A stretch of 64,000 bases of DNA from Aeromonas lusitana (lineage in GTDB: Bacteria; Pseudomonadota; Gammaproteobacteria; Enterobacterales; Aeromonadaceae): positions 141,227 to 205,226 of the forward strand of contig NZ_PGCP01000013.1 in NCBI RefSeq assembly GCF_002812985.1. Direction: 5' to 3'. Below are positions 16,690 to 26,508 of the stretch, one piece after another (the stretch's first letter is position 1; the number at the start of each line of letters is the position of its first letter). Both the position numbers and the translations under genes were made by a program. The notes beneath the pieces were generated by a model that was not told where the DNA came from, made no database searches, and worked only from the letters and a program-made list of their open reading frames with translations.

Positions 16690-17571
16690 ATGACAAAACG
16701 TAAAGGCATTATTCTGGCCGGTGGGTCAGGCACCCGTCTCTATCCCGTCACTATGGCAGTCAGTAAGCAGTTGCTGCCTATCTATGACAAGCCGATGATC
16801 TATTACCCGCTTAGCACCCTGATGCTGGCTGGGATTCGCGATATTCTGATCATCAGCACACCGCAAGATACGCCCCGTTTTGAGCAGTTGTTGGGGGATG
16901 GCAGCCAATGGGGCTTGAATCTGCAATACAAGGTGCAGCCGAGCCCGGATGGCCTGGCCCAAGCCTTTATTCTGGGCGAAGAGTTTATCGGTAGCGATGA
17001 CTGCGCGCTGGTGCTGGGTGACAACATCTTTTACGGCCACGACTTGCAGAAACAGCTGGAAGGTGCGGCGGCCAAAGCCAGTGGAGCCACCGTGTTTGCC
17101 TATCACGTGCATGATCCAGAGCGCTACGGCGTGGTGGAGTTTGATGGCAAGGGGACGGCCATTTCTCTGGAAGAGAAACCGCTGGAGCCCAAGAGCAATT
17201 ATGCGGTGACGGGGCTCTATTTCTATGACAACAGCGTGGTCGAGATTGCCAAGAGTCTGAAACCTTCGCCTCGTGGTGAGCTGGAAATCACCGACGTTAA
17301 CCGCATCTACCTTGAGCAAGGTAATCTGTCGGTTGCCATGATGGGCCGCGGTTATGCCTGGCTGGATACCGGCACCCATGAGAGCCTGATTGAGGCGAGC
17401 AACTTCATTCAGACCATCGAAACCCGCCAGGGATTGAAAGTGGCCTGCCCGGAAGAAATCGCTTATCGCCGGAAGTTTATCGATGCAGATCAAGTTAGGA
17501 AATTAGCAGCTCCGCTGGCTAAGAATGAGTATGGAAAATATCTCCTTAAGCTTGTTGCAAAGGCTTTATGA
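16690..17571 (+). CDS. rmlA: Glucose-1-phosphate thymidylyltransferase
   Basis: 293 residues, the normal length for RmlA. The nucleotidyltransferase signature [11 protein letters not shown] is at residues 11-21, followed by [35 protein letters not shown] and [14 protein letters not shown]. It makes dTDP-glucose from glucose-1-phosphate and dTTP, the first committed step to dTDP-rhamnose. There is a 125 bp gap after rmlD, with no terminator I would defend. Confidence 0.97.
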   Translation: MTKRKGIILAGGSGTRLYPVTMAVSKQLLPIYDKPMIYYPLSTLMLAGIRDILIISTPQDTPRFEQLLGDGSQWGLNLQYKVQPSPDGLAQAFILGEEFIGSDDCALVLGDNIFYGHDLQKQLEGAAAKASGATVFAYHVHDPERYGVVEFDGKGTAISLEEKPLEPKSNYAVTGLYFYDNSVVEIAKSLKPSPRGELEITDVNRIYLEQGNLSVAMMGRGYAWLDTGTHESLIEASNFIQTIETRQGLKVACPEEIAYRRKFIDADQVRKLAAPLAKNEYGKYLLKLVAKAL

Positions 17572-17612
17572 CAGGATCTAAATTCTTCTCGCATTCAATT
17601 GGGTTAACATAA

Positions 17613-18161
17613 ATGAACATAATTAAAACGAAAATTTCTGACCTTCTTATAATTGAACCCAAAGTATTTGGTGACGAGCGTGGCTTCTTCTTTGAAAGCT
17701 TTAATCAGCAGCAATTTGAAGAGACCATTGGCCGTGCAGTTACCTTTGTGCAGGATAATCACTCTAAATCCAGCAAGGGAGTGCTTCGTGGACTGCATTA
17801 TCAACTCCCTCCTCACGCACAAGGTAAGCTGGTACGTTGTGTTGCTGGCGAGGTATTTGACGTCGCGGTCGATATGCGCAAAAGCTCCCCCACTTTTGGT
17901 CAGTGGATTGGAGTGCATTTGTCAGCCGAGAACAAGCGCCAATTATGGATTCCGGAAGGATTTGCTCATGGTTTTGTTACGTTAAGTGAGACAGCCGAGT
18001 TTCTATACAAGACGACAGAATATTATGCCCCTCAATGTGAGGCCTGCATAACGTGGGACGATACAGATATTGCGATTGAATGGCCATTTGAATTTGAACC
18101 ACAATTATCCTCTAAAGATTTGCAAGGTATCTGTTTACAAGATGCTGTTTGTTTTGAGTGA
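17613..18161 (+). CDS. rmlC: dTDP-4-dehydrorhamnose 3,5-epimerase
   Basis: 182 residues with the cupin-type RmlC motifs: GDERGFFFESF, QDNHSKSSKGVLRGLHYQ (catalytic His), VRCVAGEVFDVAVD, WIPEGFAHGFVTLSE and FLYKTTEYY. It completes the RmlABCD set. It is clearly more AT-rich than rmlBDA and so may have a different origin. A decayed second rmlC lies at 36738-36931. Only three bases separate its stop from the start of the next gene. Confidence 0.96.
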   Translation: MNIIKTKISDLLIIEPKVFGDERGFFFESFNQQQFEETIGRAVTFVQDNHSKSSKGVLRGLHYQLPPHAQGKLVRCVAGEVFDVAVDMRKSSPTFGQWIGVHLSAENKRQLWIPEGFAHGFVTLSETAEFLYKTTEYYAPQCEACITWDDTDIAIEWPFEFEPQLSSKDLQGICLQDAVCFE

Positions 18162-18164
18162 TTT

Positions 18165-19139
18165 ATGACACCGATTATTAGAATAAAACCATCAGATATT
18201 AGTTTTGATGTAATTGAAAATACAACGGTCCTTGAGTCAGCTATTCGTGCTGGAATAATATTGGAGCATAGTTGTAAAAATGGTTCTTGTGGGCTGTGTG
18301 AGTCAAAAATTATAAAGGGTGAAGTAATAGATGAGCAAGGTTGTTCATTTTCATCAGGGCAAAGTTTTTTGACATGCCAATGTAAAAGCGCCTGTGCAGA
18401 GTTAACAATTGAGGCAGAATACTACCCTGAGTTGGCCTCTCTTTCTCGTAAAACCGTGCCATGCAAGGTGACATGGGCAGAAATTGATAATGAATTTATG
18501 ATTTTAAAATTCAGGCTTCCCCCCACTGCGAAATTCGATTATTTACCAGGGCAATATATAAATCTCAGCTATCAGGGGGTTGCTCGAAGTTATTCCATTG
18601 CTAACGCTAGTAGTAAAGATGGAATCGAACTCCATGTCCGCCTTGTCAATAATGGCGCAATGAGTAATCTGCTTCTTGCTGGAATCAAGCCAGATACATT
18701 GATGAGGATAGATGGTCCGATTGGAACATTCTTCATCAGAGATGATGATCGCCCTATCATTTTCTTGGCTGGTGGTACCGGATTCGCTCCGGTTAAAGCT
18801 ATGGTTGAAGCGCTCATAAGTAGTAGTTCAAAGAGAGATATAAATATCTATTGGGGGATGAATAAAGCTATCGACTTCTATTCAAAGCTTCCCTCTGAGT
18901 GGGAAGGTAAGTATGACAATATTACCTTCATCCCAGTTGTCTCTGGTAACGATGTTGAGTGGAGTGGACGAACAGGTTTTGTCCATCAAGCAGTATTGCA
19001 AGATTTTTGTAATTTGTCTGATTTCTGTGTTTATGCTTGTGGTTCACCTCAAATGATCGCAGCTGCAAAAGATGATTTCATCAATATTGGGCTTTCAGAG
19101 AAACAATTTTTTTCTGATGCTTTTACGGTATCAAAATAA
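18165..19139 (+). CDS. ddhD: CDP-6-deoxy-delta-3,4-glucoseen reductase (E3)
   Basis: 324 residues. The N-terminus is a plant-type [2Fe-2S] ferredoxin domain with cysteines 37, 42 and 45 (CKNGSCGLC) and a further pair at 71 and 73 (FLTCQCKS). It is followed by a ferredoxin-NADP reductase fold: FAD motif RSYSIAN, nucleotide motif LAGGTGFAPVKAM, and a C-terminal YACGSPQM. This is the E3 partner that passes electrons from NADH to the dehydrase DdhC during C-3 deoxygenation. The neighbours ddhA, ddhB and ddhC confirm the assignment. The gene is also known as ascD or rfbI in other species. Confidence 0.94.
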   Translation: MTPIIRIKPSDISFDVIENTTVLESAIRAGIILEHSCKNGSCGLCESKIIKGEVIDEQGCSFSSGQSFLTCQCKSACAELTIEAEYYPELASLSRKTVPCKVTWAEIDNEFMILKFRLPPTAKFDYLPGQYINLSYQGVARSYSIANASSKDGIELHVRLVNNGAMSNLLLAGIKPDTLMRIDGPIGTFFIRDDDRPIIFLAGGTGFAPVKAMVEALISSSSKRDINIYWGMNKAIDFYSKLPSEWEGKYDNITFIPVVSGNDVEWSGRTGFVHQAVLQDFCNLSDFCVYACGSPQMIAAAKDDFINIGLSEKQFFSDAFTVSK

Positions 19140-19151
19140 GTGGGAGAAAAC

Positions 19152-19925
19152 ATGAAAGCGGTAATTCTTGCCGGTGGCTTGGGCACCCGTCTGAGTGAAG
19201 AAACTGTTGTCAAACCAAAGCCGATGGTTGAAATTGGTGGTAAGCCAATCCTATGGCATATCATGAAAATGTACTCCGCACACGGTATCAATGATTTCAT
19301 CATTTGCTGTGGTTATAAGGGGTATGTCATCAAAGAATACTTTGCCAACTATTTCCTTCATATGTCTGATGTCACTTTCCATATGGCAGAAAACCGAATG
19401 GAGGTGCATGAAAAGCGTGCAGAGCCATGGAATGTGACTCTGGTTGACACTGGGGATGCATCCATGACGGGTGGCCGTCTTAAGCGTGTTGCTGAATATG
19501 TGAAAGATGATGAGGCGTTCCTGTTTACTTATGGTGATGGCGTATCCGATGTTGATATTGGAGCGAGTATAGACTTTCATATGAGTCATGGAAGGTTGGC
19601 GACACTTACGGCAACTTATCCGCCGGGCCGATTTGGTGCACTGGATATCCAGAATAATCAAGTCCTCTCTTTCAAGGAAAAACCAAGAGGTGATGGTGCC
19701 TTAATCAATGGGGGCTTCTTTGTATTAAGTCCCAAGGTTATTGACTTGATTGAAAATGATGCGACGACTTGGGAGCAAGAGCCACTTATGGCATTAGCGG
19801 AGCAGGGACAACTGATGTCTTATGAGCACAGTGGCTTCTGGCAACCCATGGATACCTTACGTGATAAACACTACCTCGAAGGACTTTGGGAAAAAGGTAA
19901 AGCACCTTGGAAGGTATGGAAGTAA
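19152..19925 (+). CDS. ddhA: Glucose-1-phosphate cytidylyltransferase
   Basis: 257 residues from the ATG at 19152, which has GGGAG a few bases upstream; a GTG at 19140 would add four non-conserved residues. Markers: [43 protein letters not shown] and [12 protein letters not shown]. It makes CDP-glucose, the entry point to CDP-3,6-dideoxyhexoses. Its stop overlaps the start of ddhB (TAATG). Also called rfbF or ascA. Confidence 0.96.
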   Translation: MKAVILAGGLGTRLSEETVVKPKPMVEIGGKPILWHIMKMYSAHGINDFIICCGYKGYVIKEYFANYFLHMSDVTFHMAENRMEVHEKRAEPWNVTLVDTGDASMTGGRLKRVAEYVKDDEAFLFTYGDGVSDVDIGASIDFHMSHGRLATLTATYPPGRFGALDIQNNQVLSFKEKPRGDGALINGGFFVLSPKVIDLIENDATTWEQEPLMALAEQGQLMSYEHSGFWQPMDTLRDKHYLEGLWEKGKAPWKVWK

Positions 19926-21004
19926 TGGCCGTGATCGATCCTGATTTCTGGAAAAACAAACGGGTCTTTATGACCGGGCACTCTGGTTTTAAAGGCGGCT
20001 GGCTGGCGTTGTGGCTGGAGGAAATGGGGGCCATTGTGCGTGGTTATTCCCTTCCCGCCCCCACTGAACCCAGCCTCTTTGAGGTAGCCAAGGTTCGGCA
20101 GGGGTTGTTATCGGAAGATGGTGATATTCGTGACTTCTTCCATCTGCGTGAAGCCATGACCGATTTCAAACCCGAGATCGTATTCCATATGGCAGCCCAG
20201 CCTCTGGTACGACTCTCTTATGATGATCCTATCGAGACCTACTCCACCAATGTTATGGGTACCGTCTATGTGCTTGAAGCCATTAAAGCGGTCGGTGGTG
20301 TCAAGGCTGTAGTCAATATTACCAGCGACAAGTGTTATGAAAATCGCGAATGGGTATGGGGATATCGTGAAAATGAGGCCATGGGTGGTTATGATCCCTA
20401 TTCCAACAGCAAAGGCTGTGCCGAGCTTGTGGCCTCTGCGTACCGCAACTCATTCTTTAATCCGAAGGACTATGCACGTCATGGCGTGGCTTTGGCATCG
20501 GTGCGCGCTGGTAATGTGATCGGAGGCGGTGATTGGGCAAAAGATCGTTTGATCCCGGATATCCTGCGTTCCTTCCAAAACGACCAGCCAGTGGTTATCC
20601 GTAATCCCCACTCTATTCGGCCATGGCAGCATGTGCTCGAACCTTTGTCGGGATATCTGCTAGTGGCACAGTACCTCTATCGCGAAGGTTGTGCTTATGC
20701 GGAAGGGTGGAACTTTGGGCCCAACGACAACGATGCCCAGCCGGTACAGTTTATTGTCGAGAAGATGGTACAGCTGTGGGGTGACAATGCCTGCTGGCAA
20801 CTCGATGGTGCCGATCATCCCCATGAAGCCCATTACCTGAAACTCGAGTGCTCCAAGGCTAAGCTGCGGATGGGTTGGCAGCCACGCTGGGATCTGGTCA
20901 CCACACTGGGGCGTATCATCAAGTGGCACAAGGCTTGGCTGGCAGGTGAGGATATGCGTGAGGTGACCTTGCGTGAGATCCGTGACTACATGGCTGCTCA
21001 GTGA
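19925..21004 (+). CDS. ddhB: CDP-glucose 4,6-dehydratase
   Basis: 359 residues from the ATG at 19925 that overlaps the ddhA stop; earlier in-frame starts lie inside ddhA. Extended-SDR features: GHSGFKGGWLALWL, HMAAQPLVRLSY, NITSDKCYENREW and YDPYSNSKGCAEL (YxxxK). It produces CDP-4-keto-6-deoxyglucose. Its GC is higher than that of ddhD and ddhA just upstream. Confidence 0.96.
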   Translation: MAVIDPDFWKNKRVFMTGHSGFKGGWLALWLEEMGAIVRGYSLPAPTEPSLFEVAKVRQGLLSEDGDIRDFFHLREAMTDFKPEIVFHMAAQPLVRLSYDDPIETYSTNVMGTVYVLEAIKAVGGVKAVVNITSDKCYENREWVWGYRENEAMGGYDPYSNSKGCAELVASAYRNSFFNPKDYARHGVALASVRAGNVIGGGDWAKDRLIPDILRSFQNDQPVVIRNPHSIRPWQHVLEPLSGYLLVAQYLYREGCAYAEGWNFGPNDNDAQPVQFIVEKMVQLWGDNACWQLDGADHPHEAHYLKLECSKAKLRMGWQPRWDLVTTLGRIIKWHKAWLAGEDMREVTLREIRDYMAAQ

Positions 21005-21126
21005 TGCCTATCGGTCTGGATGACTTTCCCCACTTAGCTAGGTAACATCCAGCCCCCCCTTGATTGACGAACAATGATCCATTGCCAGAATATGACATTG
21101 GCAAGACTTTTAACAGGAAGAGATAA

Positions 21127-22440
21127 ATGAGTGCACAAGCTCTGCGTGAACAAATTTCCCAACTGGTAGCTCAGTATGCTGAACAAGCTATGGCTCCCAA
21201 GCCATTTGTAGCTGGCAGCAGCGTCGTCCCGCCATCCGGAAAGGTGATCGGTGCCCGTGAACTGCAATTGATGGTTGAAGCCTCGCTCGATGGGTGGTTG
21301 ACCACCGGCCGTTTCAACGATGCTTTTGAAAAGAAGCTTGGTGAATACATCGGTGTTCCCCATGTGCTGACCACCACTTCAGGCTCTTCTGCCAACCTGC
21401 TGGCCCTGACCGCGCTGACTTCCCACAAACTGGGTGAACGTGCACTCAAACCGGGTGATGAAGTGATCACTGTTGCTGCTGGTTTCCCGACCACAGTCAA
21501 CCCGACCATCCAGAATGGCCTGATCCCAGTGTTCGTGGATGTAGACATCCCGACCTATAACATTGATCCAGCGCTGATTGAAGCCGCTGTAACAGATAAA
21601 ACCAAAGCAATAATGGTCGCCCATACCTTGGGAAACCCGTTCAACCTGGCCGAAGTCCGTCGTATTGCCGATAAATACAACCTGTGGCTCATTGAAGATT
21701 GCTGTGATGCCCTCGGTACTCGTTACGATGGCAAAATGGTTGGTACCTTCGGCGATATTGGCACCGTCAGCTTTTATCCGGCACACCATATCACCATGGG
21801 TGAGGGTGGGGCTGTGTTTACCAAGTCCAGCGAGCTTAAGAAGATAATTGAGTCCTTCCGCGACTGGGGCCGCGACTGCTATTGTGCACCGGGTTGCGAT
21901 AACACTTGCGGCAAGCGCTTCAGCCAACAGCTGGGTTCCTTGCCAGAAGGATATGATCACAAATACACTTACTCCCACTTGGGGTACAACCTCAAGATCA
22001 CTGACATGCAGGCGGCCTGTGGCCTAGCCCAGTTGGAGCGTGTCGAAGAATTTGTTGAGCAGCGTAAGGCCAACTTCACTTATCTGAAAGCCGGCCTGGC
22101 CAACTGCGTCGATTTTCTCGAGCTGCCGGAAGCCACCGATAATTCCGAGCCATCGTGGTTTGGTTTCCCAATCACCTTGAAGGAAACCGCTGGTGTCAGC
22201 CGTCTCGAGCTGATCAAGTTCCTCGACGAGGCCAAGGTCGGTACCCGCCTACTATTTGCGGGTAACCTGACCCGTCAACCCTATTTCGCTGGTCGTGAAT
22301 ACCGTGTTGTTGGTGAGCTGACCAACACCGACCGCGTGATGAATCAGACCTTCTGGATCGGTATTTACCCTGGCTTGACGCACGATCATTTGGATTATGT
22401 GATTGCCAAGTTTGAAGAGTTTTTTGGTGTAAGCTTCTAA
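21127..22440 (+). CDS. ddhC: CDP-4-keto-6-deoxyglucose 3-dehydrase (E1, PMP and [2Fe-2S] enzyme)
   Basis: 437 residues of the DegT/aminotransferase fold. The usual Schiff-base Lys is replaced by His220 ([11 protein letters not shown]), which is the hallmark of E1 dehydrase. The iron-sulfur cysteines fit the published spacing C-X57-C-X-C-X7-C exactly: Cys193, 251, 253 and 261. With DdhD it removes the C-3 hydroxyl to give CDP-3,6-dideoxy-4-keto-D-glucose. A good AGGAAGAG sits before the ATG. A terminator-like hairpin and a sharp drop in GC follow the gene. Confidence 0.97.
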   Translation: MSAQALREQISQLVAQYAEQAMAPKPFVAGSSVVPPSGKVIGARELQLMVEASLDGWLTTGRFNDAFEKKLGEYIGVPHVLTTTSGSSANLLALTALTSHKLGERALKPGDEVITVAAGFPTTVNPTIQNGLIPVFVDVDIPTYNIDPALIEAAVTDKTKAIMVAHTLGNPFNLAEVRRIADKYNLWLIEDCCDALGTRYDGKMVGTFGDIGTVSFYPAHHITMGEGGAVFTKSSELKKIIESFRDWGRDCYCAPGCDNTCGKRFSQQLGSLPEGYDHKYTYSHLGYNLKITDMQAACGLAQLERVEEFVEQRKANFTYLKAGLANCVDFLELPEATDNSEPSWFGFPITLKETAGVSRLELIKFLDEAKVGTRLLFAGNLTRQPYFAGREYRVVGELTNTDRVMNQTFWIGIYPGLTHDHLDYVIAKFEEFFGVSF

Positions 22441-22453
22441 TATCAATTATTTT

Positions 22454-22485
22454 AGAGCCAGTCTTAGCTGGCTCTTATTAATTTT
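22454..22485 (+). terminator. Terminator-like hairpin inside the O-antigen operon, after ddhC
   Basis: AGAGCCAG and CTGGCTCT form an 8 bp stem around the loop TCTTAG, followed by TATTAATTTT. It lies in the 55 bp between ddhC and the yerE-like gene. The T-tract is imperfect, so termination may be partial, and RfaH-loaded polymerase could read through. Confidence 0.55.
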
Positions 22486-22495
22486 GAGGTTTTAA

Positions 22496-24199
22496 ATGAA
22501 AGCATCAGATGCAGTTGCTCATGTATTGGGTGCAAATAATGTCACTCATGGTTTTGAATTAATTGGTGGCATGATTGCACACTTGGTTGATAGCATTAAT
22601 TTAATTGGTAAAACCAAGCTAGTTTCTTTGCATCATGAGCAATCGGCGGCTTTTGCTGCGGGGGGCGTTGCGCGAGCAACCAATAATAGCCAAATTGGTT
22701 TAGCTTTGGGCACAAGTGGCCCAGGAGCGACGAATTTAATTACTGGTATCGCGGATTGCTGGCTGGATAATTACCCATGTGTTTTTTTAACTGGCCAAGT
22801 TAATACCAATGAGTTGAAGAACGACCGCAATATTCGTCAGCAGGGTTTTCAAGAATTAGATATTGTCAGTATTGTAAAAAGTATTACCAAATTTTCCTAT
22901 CAAATCAAGTCGGCCGATGAGCTTGTGCCAATACTGCAACGAGCGATTTATATCGCCAAAAGTGGCCGCCCTGGCCCGGTGCTGTTAGACATTCCAATGG
23001 ATTTACAGCGCGCCGAGTTGCAGGATAATGTGCTTGATTATTTAACTAATCAATCAGTAGAAACAGTAGAAAAGCAAGTTGATTTAACAAATTTTTCTGC
23101 GGTGTTAGATGCGTTGAGCCAAGCGAAAAAGCCGCTTTTTTTAATTGGAGGTGGCGCCATTAATTGTGATAGCTTTGTGCTCTGGCAGAAGGCTGTTGCT
23201 CAGGTTGGAATTCCACATGTCTCAAGTTTAAAAGGTAGCGAGAAGTGTCAGGCGCTAGCAAATTACTTTGGCATGATTGGCAGCTATGGCACACGTACGG
23301 CAAATTATGCCATTCAAAACTGCGATCTGTTAGTAGTGTTAGGCAGCCGGATGGATGTACGGCAGACTGGTGCGGATATTAAAGATTTCGCACGCAATGC
23401 CAAAATTATTCAAATTGACTTGGATGCAGAACAACTAGCCAACCGAGTGAAGGCAAATGTTGATATTCATGCAGATTGTGAAATTTTCTTTTCTTCATTT
23501 ATCAATGCCCCCTCACCTGTTCAACAGATGGATAAAATGTGGCCAGAGTTTTTGCTGCAACATTGGCAGCAGAATTATGTTGATGAATATCAAGATTGGA
23601 GTGTTAGCCCATTTCTGGTTTGTAAGGGTTTAGAGCGCGCATTTAAAAATAAGTCGATTCATTATGTTGCCGATGTGGGCAACAACCAGATGTGGGCTGC
23701 ACACTCAATTTTGCTAGGTGAAGGGCAAGCGCTACATCACTCGGGGGGCTTGGGCTCTATGGGTTTTTCCATCCCAACTGCGATTGGTGTGACCTATGCT
23801 AGCGGTTTACCTGTGGTCGCATTAACCGGTGATGGTGGCGCTCAGATGAATATTCAAGAGTTGGATATTATTGCACGTGAGCAATTGCCGGTGTTAACCA
23901 TTGTGTTTAATAATGAGTCATTAGGCATGGTGCACGCATTCCAAGAGATGTATTTTGACGGCAGAAATGAATCAACTTATTGGAATGGTTATAGCTCATC
24001 ATTTTACAACATTGGTCGCGCGTACAACATTAAGTCGTTTGCTACCTCCTGCATGGATGAACTCAATACGTTGTTTGCCAGCTTTGCCAAGAATCCTGAG
24101 CCAATGCTAATAGAAATTTTAATGCGTAATGCGAGAGAGTGCCGCCCTCGTCTTTCATTTGGCCTGCCTATTGACAAACAACATCCATTAAAAGGTTGA
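22496..24199 (+). CDS. yerE: Thiamine-diphosphate enzyme, YerE-like two-carbon transferase for a branched sugar
   Basis: 567 residues with full acetolactate-synthase architecture. The catalytic Glu is at 48 (LHHEQSAAFAAGG), and the diphosphate/Mg site runs from G445-D446-G447 (TGDGGAQMNIQE) to N472-N473. In Yersinia pseudotuberculosis O:VI, YerE moves the acetaldehyde unit of pyruvate onto C-4 of CDP-3,6-dideoxy-4-keto-D-glucose. Here the gene directly follows the four genes that make that substrate and precedes a reductase, so the same role is very likely. A true acetolactate synthase would not be expected inside an O-antigen operon. The gene is AT-rich and probably imported. Confidence 0.86.
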   Translation: MKASDAVAHVLGANNVTHGFELIGGMIAHLVDSINLIGKTKLVSLHHEQSAAFAAGGVARATNNSQIGLALGTSGPGATNLITGIADCWLDNYPCVFLTGQVNTNELKNDRNIRQQGFQELDIVSIVKSITKFSYQIKSADELVPILQRAIYIAKSGRPGPVLLDIPMDLQRAELQDNVLDYLTNQSVETVEKQVDLTNFSAVLDALSQAKKPLFLIGGGAINCDSFVLWQKAVAQVGIPHVSSLKGSEKCQALANYFGMIGSYGTRTANYAIQNCDLLVVLGSRMDVRQTGADIKDFARNAKIIQIDLDAEQLANRVKANVDIHADCEIFFSSFINAPSPVQQMDKMWPEFLLQHWQQNYVDEYQDWSVSPFLVCKGLERAFKNKSIHYVADVGNNQMWAAHSILLGEGQALHHSGGLGSMGFSIPTAIGVTYASGLPVVALTGDGGAQMNIQELDIIAREQLPVLTIVFNNESLGMVHAFQEMYFDGRNESTYWNGYSSSFYNIGRAYNIKSFATSCMDELNTLFASFAKNPEPMLIEILMRNARECRPRLSFGLPIDKQHPLKG

Positions 24200-24201
24200 T
24201 A

Positions 24202-25170
24202 ATGAAAATTGCTGTGTTAGGGGCAACCAGTTTTATTGCTCAAGAATTAATTCGAGAGTGGGTAACTTGTCAGGCAAAACATGAAGTTCACCTTTATGCT
24301 AGAGATGTGAGTAAAGTTGCTGAGTTTATAGGCAAGCTAAATACATCTTCCGTGAACGCTGGTAATTTTAAATTAGCATCATTTCCAAATGAGTGCTCAT
24401 ATGATGCGGTGATTAATTTTATTGGCGCGGGTGATCCGGCCAAAGCCAAAGCGATGTCTGCTAGCATTATGTCTGTTACAGAGCGTTACGATGATTTGGT
24501 ATTGGCATACTTGGAGCAGCACCCTAACTGTAAGTATATATTTTTGAGTAGTGGTGCTGCGTATGGTAATGATTTTTCACAACCAGCAACGCAAGATAAA
24601 CCCACCATATTCAATGTTAATGGTGATATATCTGCAGAAAAGTATGGTTTGGCAAAATTTATTACAGAAATAAAGCACAGATGCCTACCGGAACTATCAA
24701 TCATTGATGTTAGAGTATTTAATTTTTTTAGCAGACATCAAGATTTATCTGCGAGATTTTTTATTGCTGACTTACTGAGAGCAATTGAGCTTAAACAGGT
24801 ATGTCAAGTTAACCCAGAACCCATGGTGCGAGATTATTTGCATCCTGCTGATTTTAAGCAAATTATAGAATGCTTACTAAACGCTCCTAAAATTAATCTC
24901 GCTGTCGATTGTTATTCTGCAGGGGAAATAGATAAATTATCTTTACTGGATGAACTAAAAGAAAAATTTGGGCTAAATTTCTTTTTGACAGAAAAAACAG
25001 AGATAGTGGCAGCAACAGGCAATAAAGTTAATTACTATAGTAAGAACACCAAATTGTCAGAGTTTGGATATAAACCTCAATACACATCGTTAGAAGGCAT
25101 TTTGGTAGAGGTGAATGCCATTCTAAATAATGAGCAGTCACAACAAGCGGTTAATGCACCCCATGATTAG
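24202..25170 (+). CDS. yerF: NAD(P)-dependent SDR reductase, YerF-like (ketone side-chain reduction)
   Basis: 322 residues from the ATG at 24202, three bases after the yerE stop; a TTG at 24196 is less likely. Features: a Rossmann start (IAVLGATSFIAQEL), FLSSGAAYG, the catalytic pair Tyr148/Lys152 (EKYGLAKF) and VRDYLHPADF. In yersiniose synthesis YerF reduces the acetyl branch left by YerE to hydroxyethyl. Position after yerE supports this; sequence alone would only say extended SDR. Confidence 0.74.
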   Translation: MKIAVLGATSFIAQELIREWVTCQAKHEVHLYARDVSKVAEFIGKLNTSSVNAGNFKLASFPNECSYDAVINFIGAGDPAKAKAMSASIMSVTERYDDLVLAYLEQHPNCKYIFLSSGAAYGNDFSQPATQDKPTIFNVNGDISAEKYGLAKFITEIKHRCLPELSIIDVRVFNFFSRHQDLSARFFIADLLRAIELKQVCQVNPEPMVRDYLHPADFKQIIECLLNAPKINLAVDCYSAGEIDKLSLLDELKEKFGLNFFLTEKTEIVAATGNKVNYYSKNTKLSEFGYKPQYTSLEGILVEVNAILNNEQSQQAVNAPHD

Positions 25171-26506
25171 CAATTTTCTATCTAAGCTTGGAGTTGACCG
25201 AGCAATTTTTTTCGTCTTATTACATCGTGGCTCAGGTAGTATTTCTAGTTTTATCACCCTGCTGTTAATCACACACTTTTTAACGCCAGTTGAACAGGGG
25301 TATTATTACACGTTTGCCAGCATACTCGGCTTGCAGATAATTTTTGAATTGGGCTTTGGAACAGTATTAATTCAATTTGTTAGCCATGAGATGGTCGGGA
25401 TTAAAATCACCCAAGATGCGATCAGTGGTAATAAAGAAAACCTTGCAAGGCTTTATTACATGATCTCCTTGGCGATAAAGTGGTACTTTGTCGTCAGTGC
25501 GGGCGTTTTATTGGTGGTATCGCCGTTAGGCTATCTATTTTTCGCAACATCAACTATGGATGCGTTGCCCACCTTAGCCTGGCTATTACCTTGGTTATTC
25601 TTGGTTCTCAGTGCCTCTCTTTCATTGTTGATCACGCCCATGCTATCGATCGCTGAAGGATGTGGTTTTGTCGCTCAAGTTGCCAAAATGCGGCTATTTC
25701 AAACGTTGACGGCGGCACTCTTTGCTTGGTTGGTGTTGTTATCTGGTTTTGGTCTTTACGCCAGTGCAGCAACCGCCTTGGCAACTTTCGTGGTGGGGGC
25801 ATTGTGGATACATAGAAATTTTTATCATGTCATCAAAACAGCAATTCAATGCCCAAATAAATCACTGCAGGGCAATTTATGGAAAGATGAAATCCTACCC
25901 ATGCAATGGCGCATAGCCATAAGTTGGCTAAGTGGTTATTTTATCTTTAATCTGTTTAACCCTGTCGCGTTTCGTTTTTTTGGAGCCAAATTCGCTGGGC
26001 AGTTAGGCTTATCCTTAAGTATTATTACCCTAATGACCGGTATCTCTTTGTCATGGTTTATGACCAAGGTGCCGACCTTTGGTCGTTTAATTGCCGATAA
26101 TCGTAGAGCCGAGCTAGATCACTTATACCAAAAGACCTTTAAACACTCTTTGCTATTTTTGTGTTTAGTTGGGGCAACAGCTATTGCAGTATTATATGTT
26201 TTGAATTATCAAGAGTTTCAACTTGCACAGCGTTTTATTGACCCCTCTGTGTTTATTTTTTTGGTGCTTACAGGTGTTGGCAACCATATCATCGCTTGCC
26301 AAGCCAGCTATGTGCGTTCGCATAAGGTAGAAAAATATCTAGGTAATGCAATTTTTACCGCAGTGCTGATGAGTGGAGTGCTATTTTTAGCAACACAATT
26401 TACAGCTAATTACATGGTTTATTTTTATTGCGCTGCAATGTGGTTGTTTTGTTTACCGCATGGATTCTATCTTTATCACGTTTTTAAAAACACAAGAGTT
26501 AATTAA
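25130..26506 (+). CDS. wzx: Wzx-type O-unit flippase
   Basis: Up to 458 residues, strongly hydrophobic with about 12 membrane segments. The fold is of the MATE/MOP polysaccharide exporter type (LLLITHFLTPVEQGYYYTFAS near the N-terminus). It would flip undecaprenyl-linked O units to the periplasm. The first ATG (25130) overlaps the end of yerF by 41 bp; ATGs at 25154 and 25163 are equally possible and I see no strong ribosome site for any of them. It is the only flippase in the locus. The sequence is too divergent to predict substrate. Confidence 0.85.
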   Translation: MSSHNKRLMHPMISNFLSKLGVDRAIFFVLLHRGSGSISSFITLLLITHFLTPVEQGYYYTFASILGLQIIFELGFGTVLIQFVSHEMVGIKITQDAISGNKENLARLYYMISLAIKWYFVVSAGVLLVVSPLGYLFFATSTMDALPTLAWLLPWLFLVLSASLSLLITPMLSIAEGCGFVAQVAKMRLFQTLTAALFAWLVLLSGFGLYASAATALATFVVGALWIHRNFYHVIKTAIQCPNKSLQGNLWKDEILPMQWRIAISWLSGYFIFNLFNPVAFRFFGAKFAGQLGLSLSIITLMTGISLSWFMTKVPTFGRLIADNRRAELDHLYQKTFKHSLLFLCLVGATAIAVLYVLNYQEFQLAQRFIDPSVFIFLVLTGVGNHIIACQASYVRSHKVEKYLGNAIFTAVLMSGVLFLATQFTANYMVYFYCAAMWLFCLPHGFYLYHVFKNTRVN

Positions 26507-26508
26507 TC

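Noticed and set aside
22496..24199. Reading the thiamine enzyme as a biosynthetic acetolactate synthase (ilvB)
   Set aside because: No small subunit or other ilv genes are near; the position between dideoxyhexose genes and a reductase fits YerE better.
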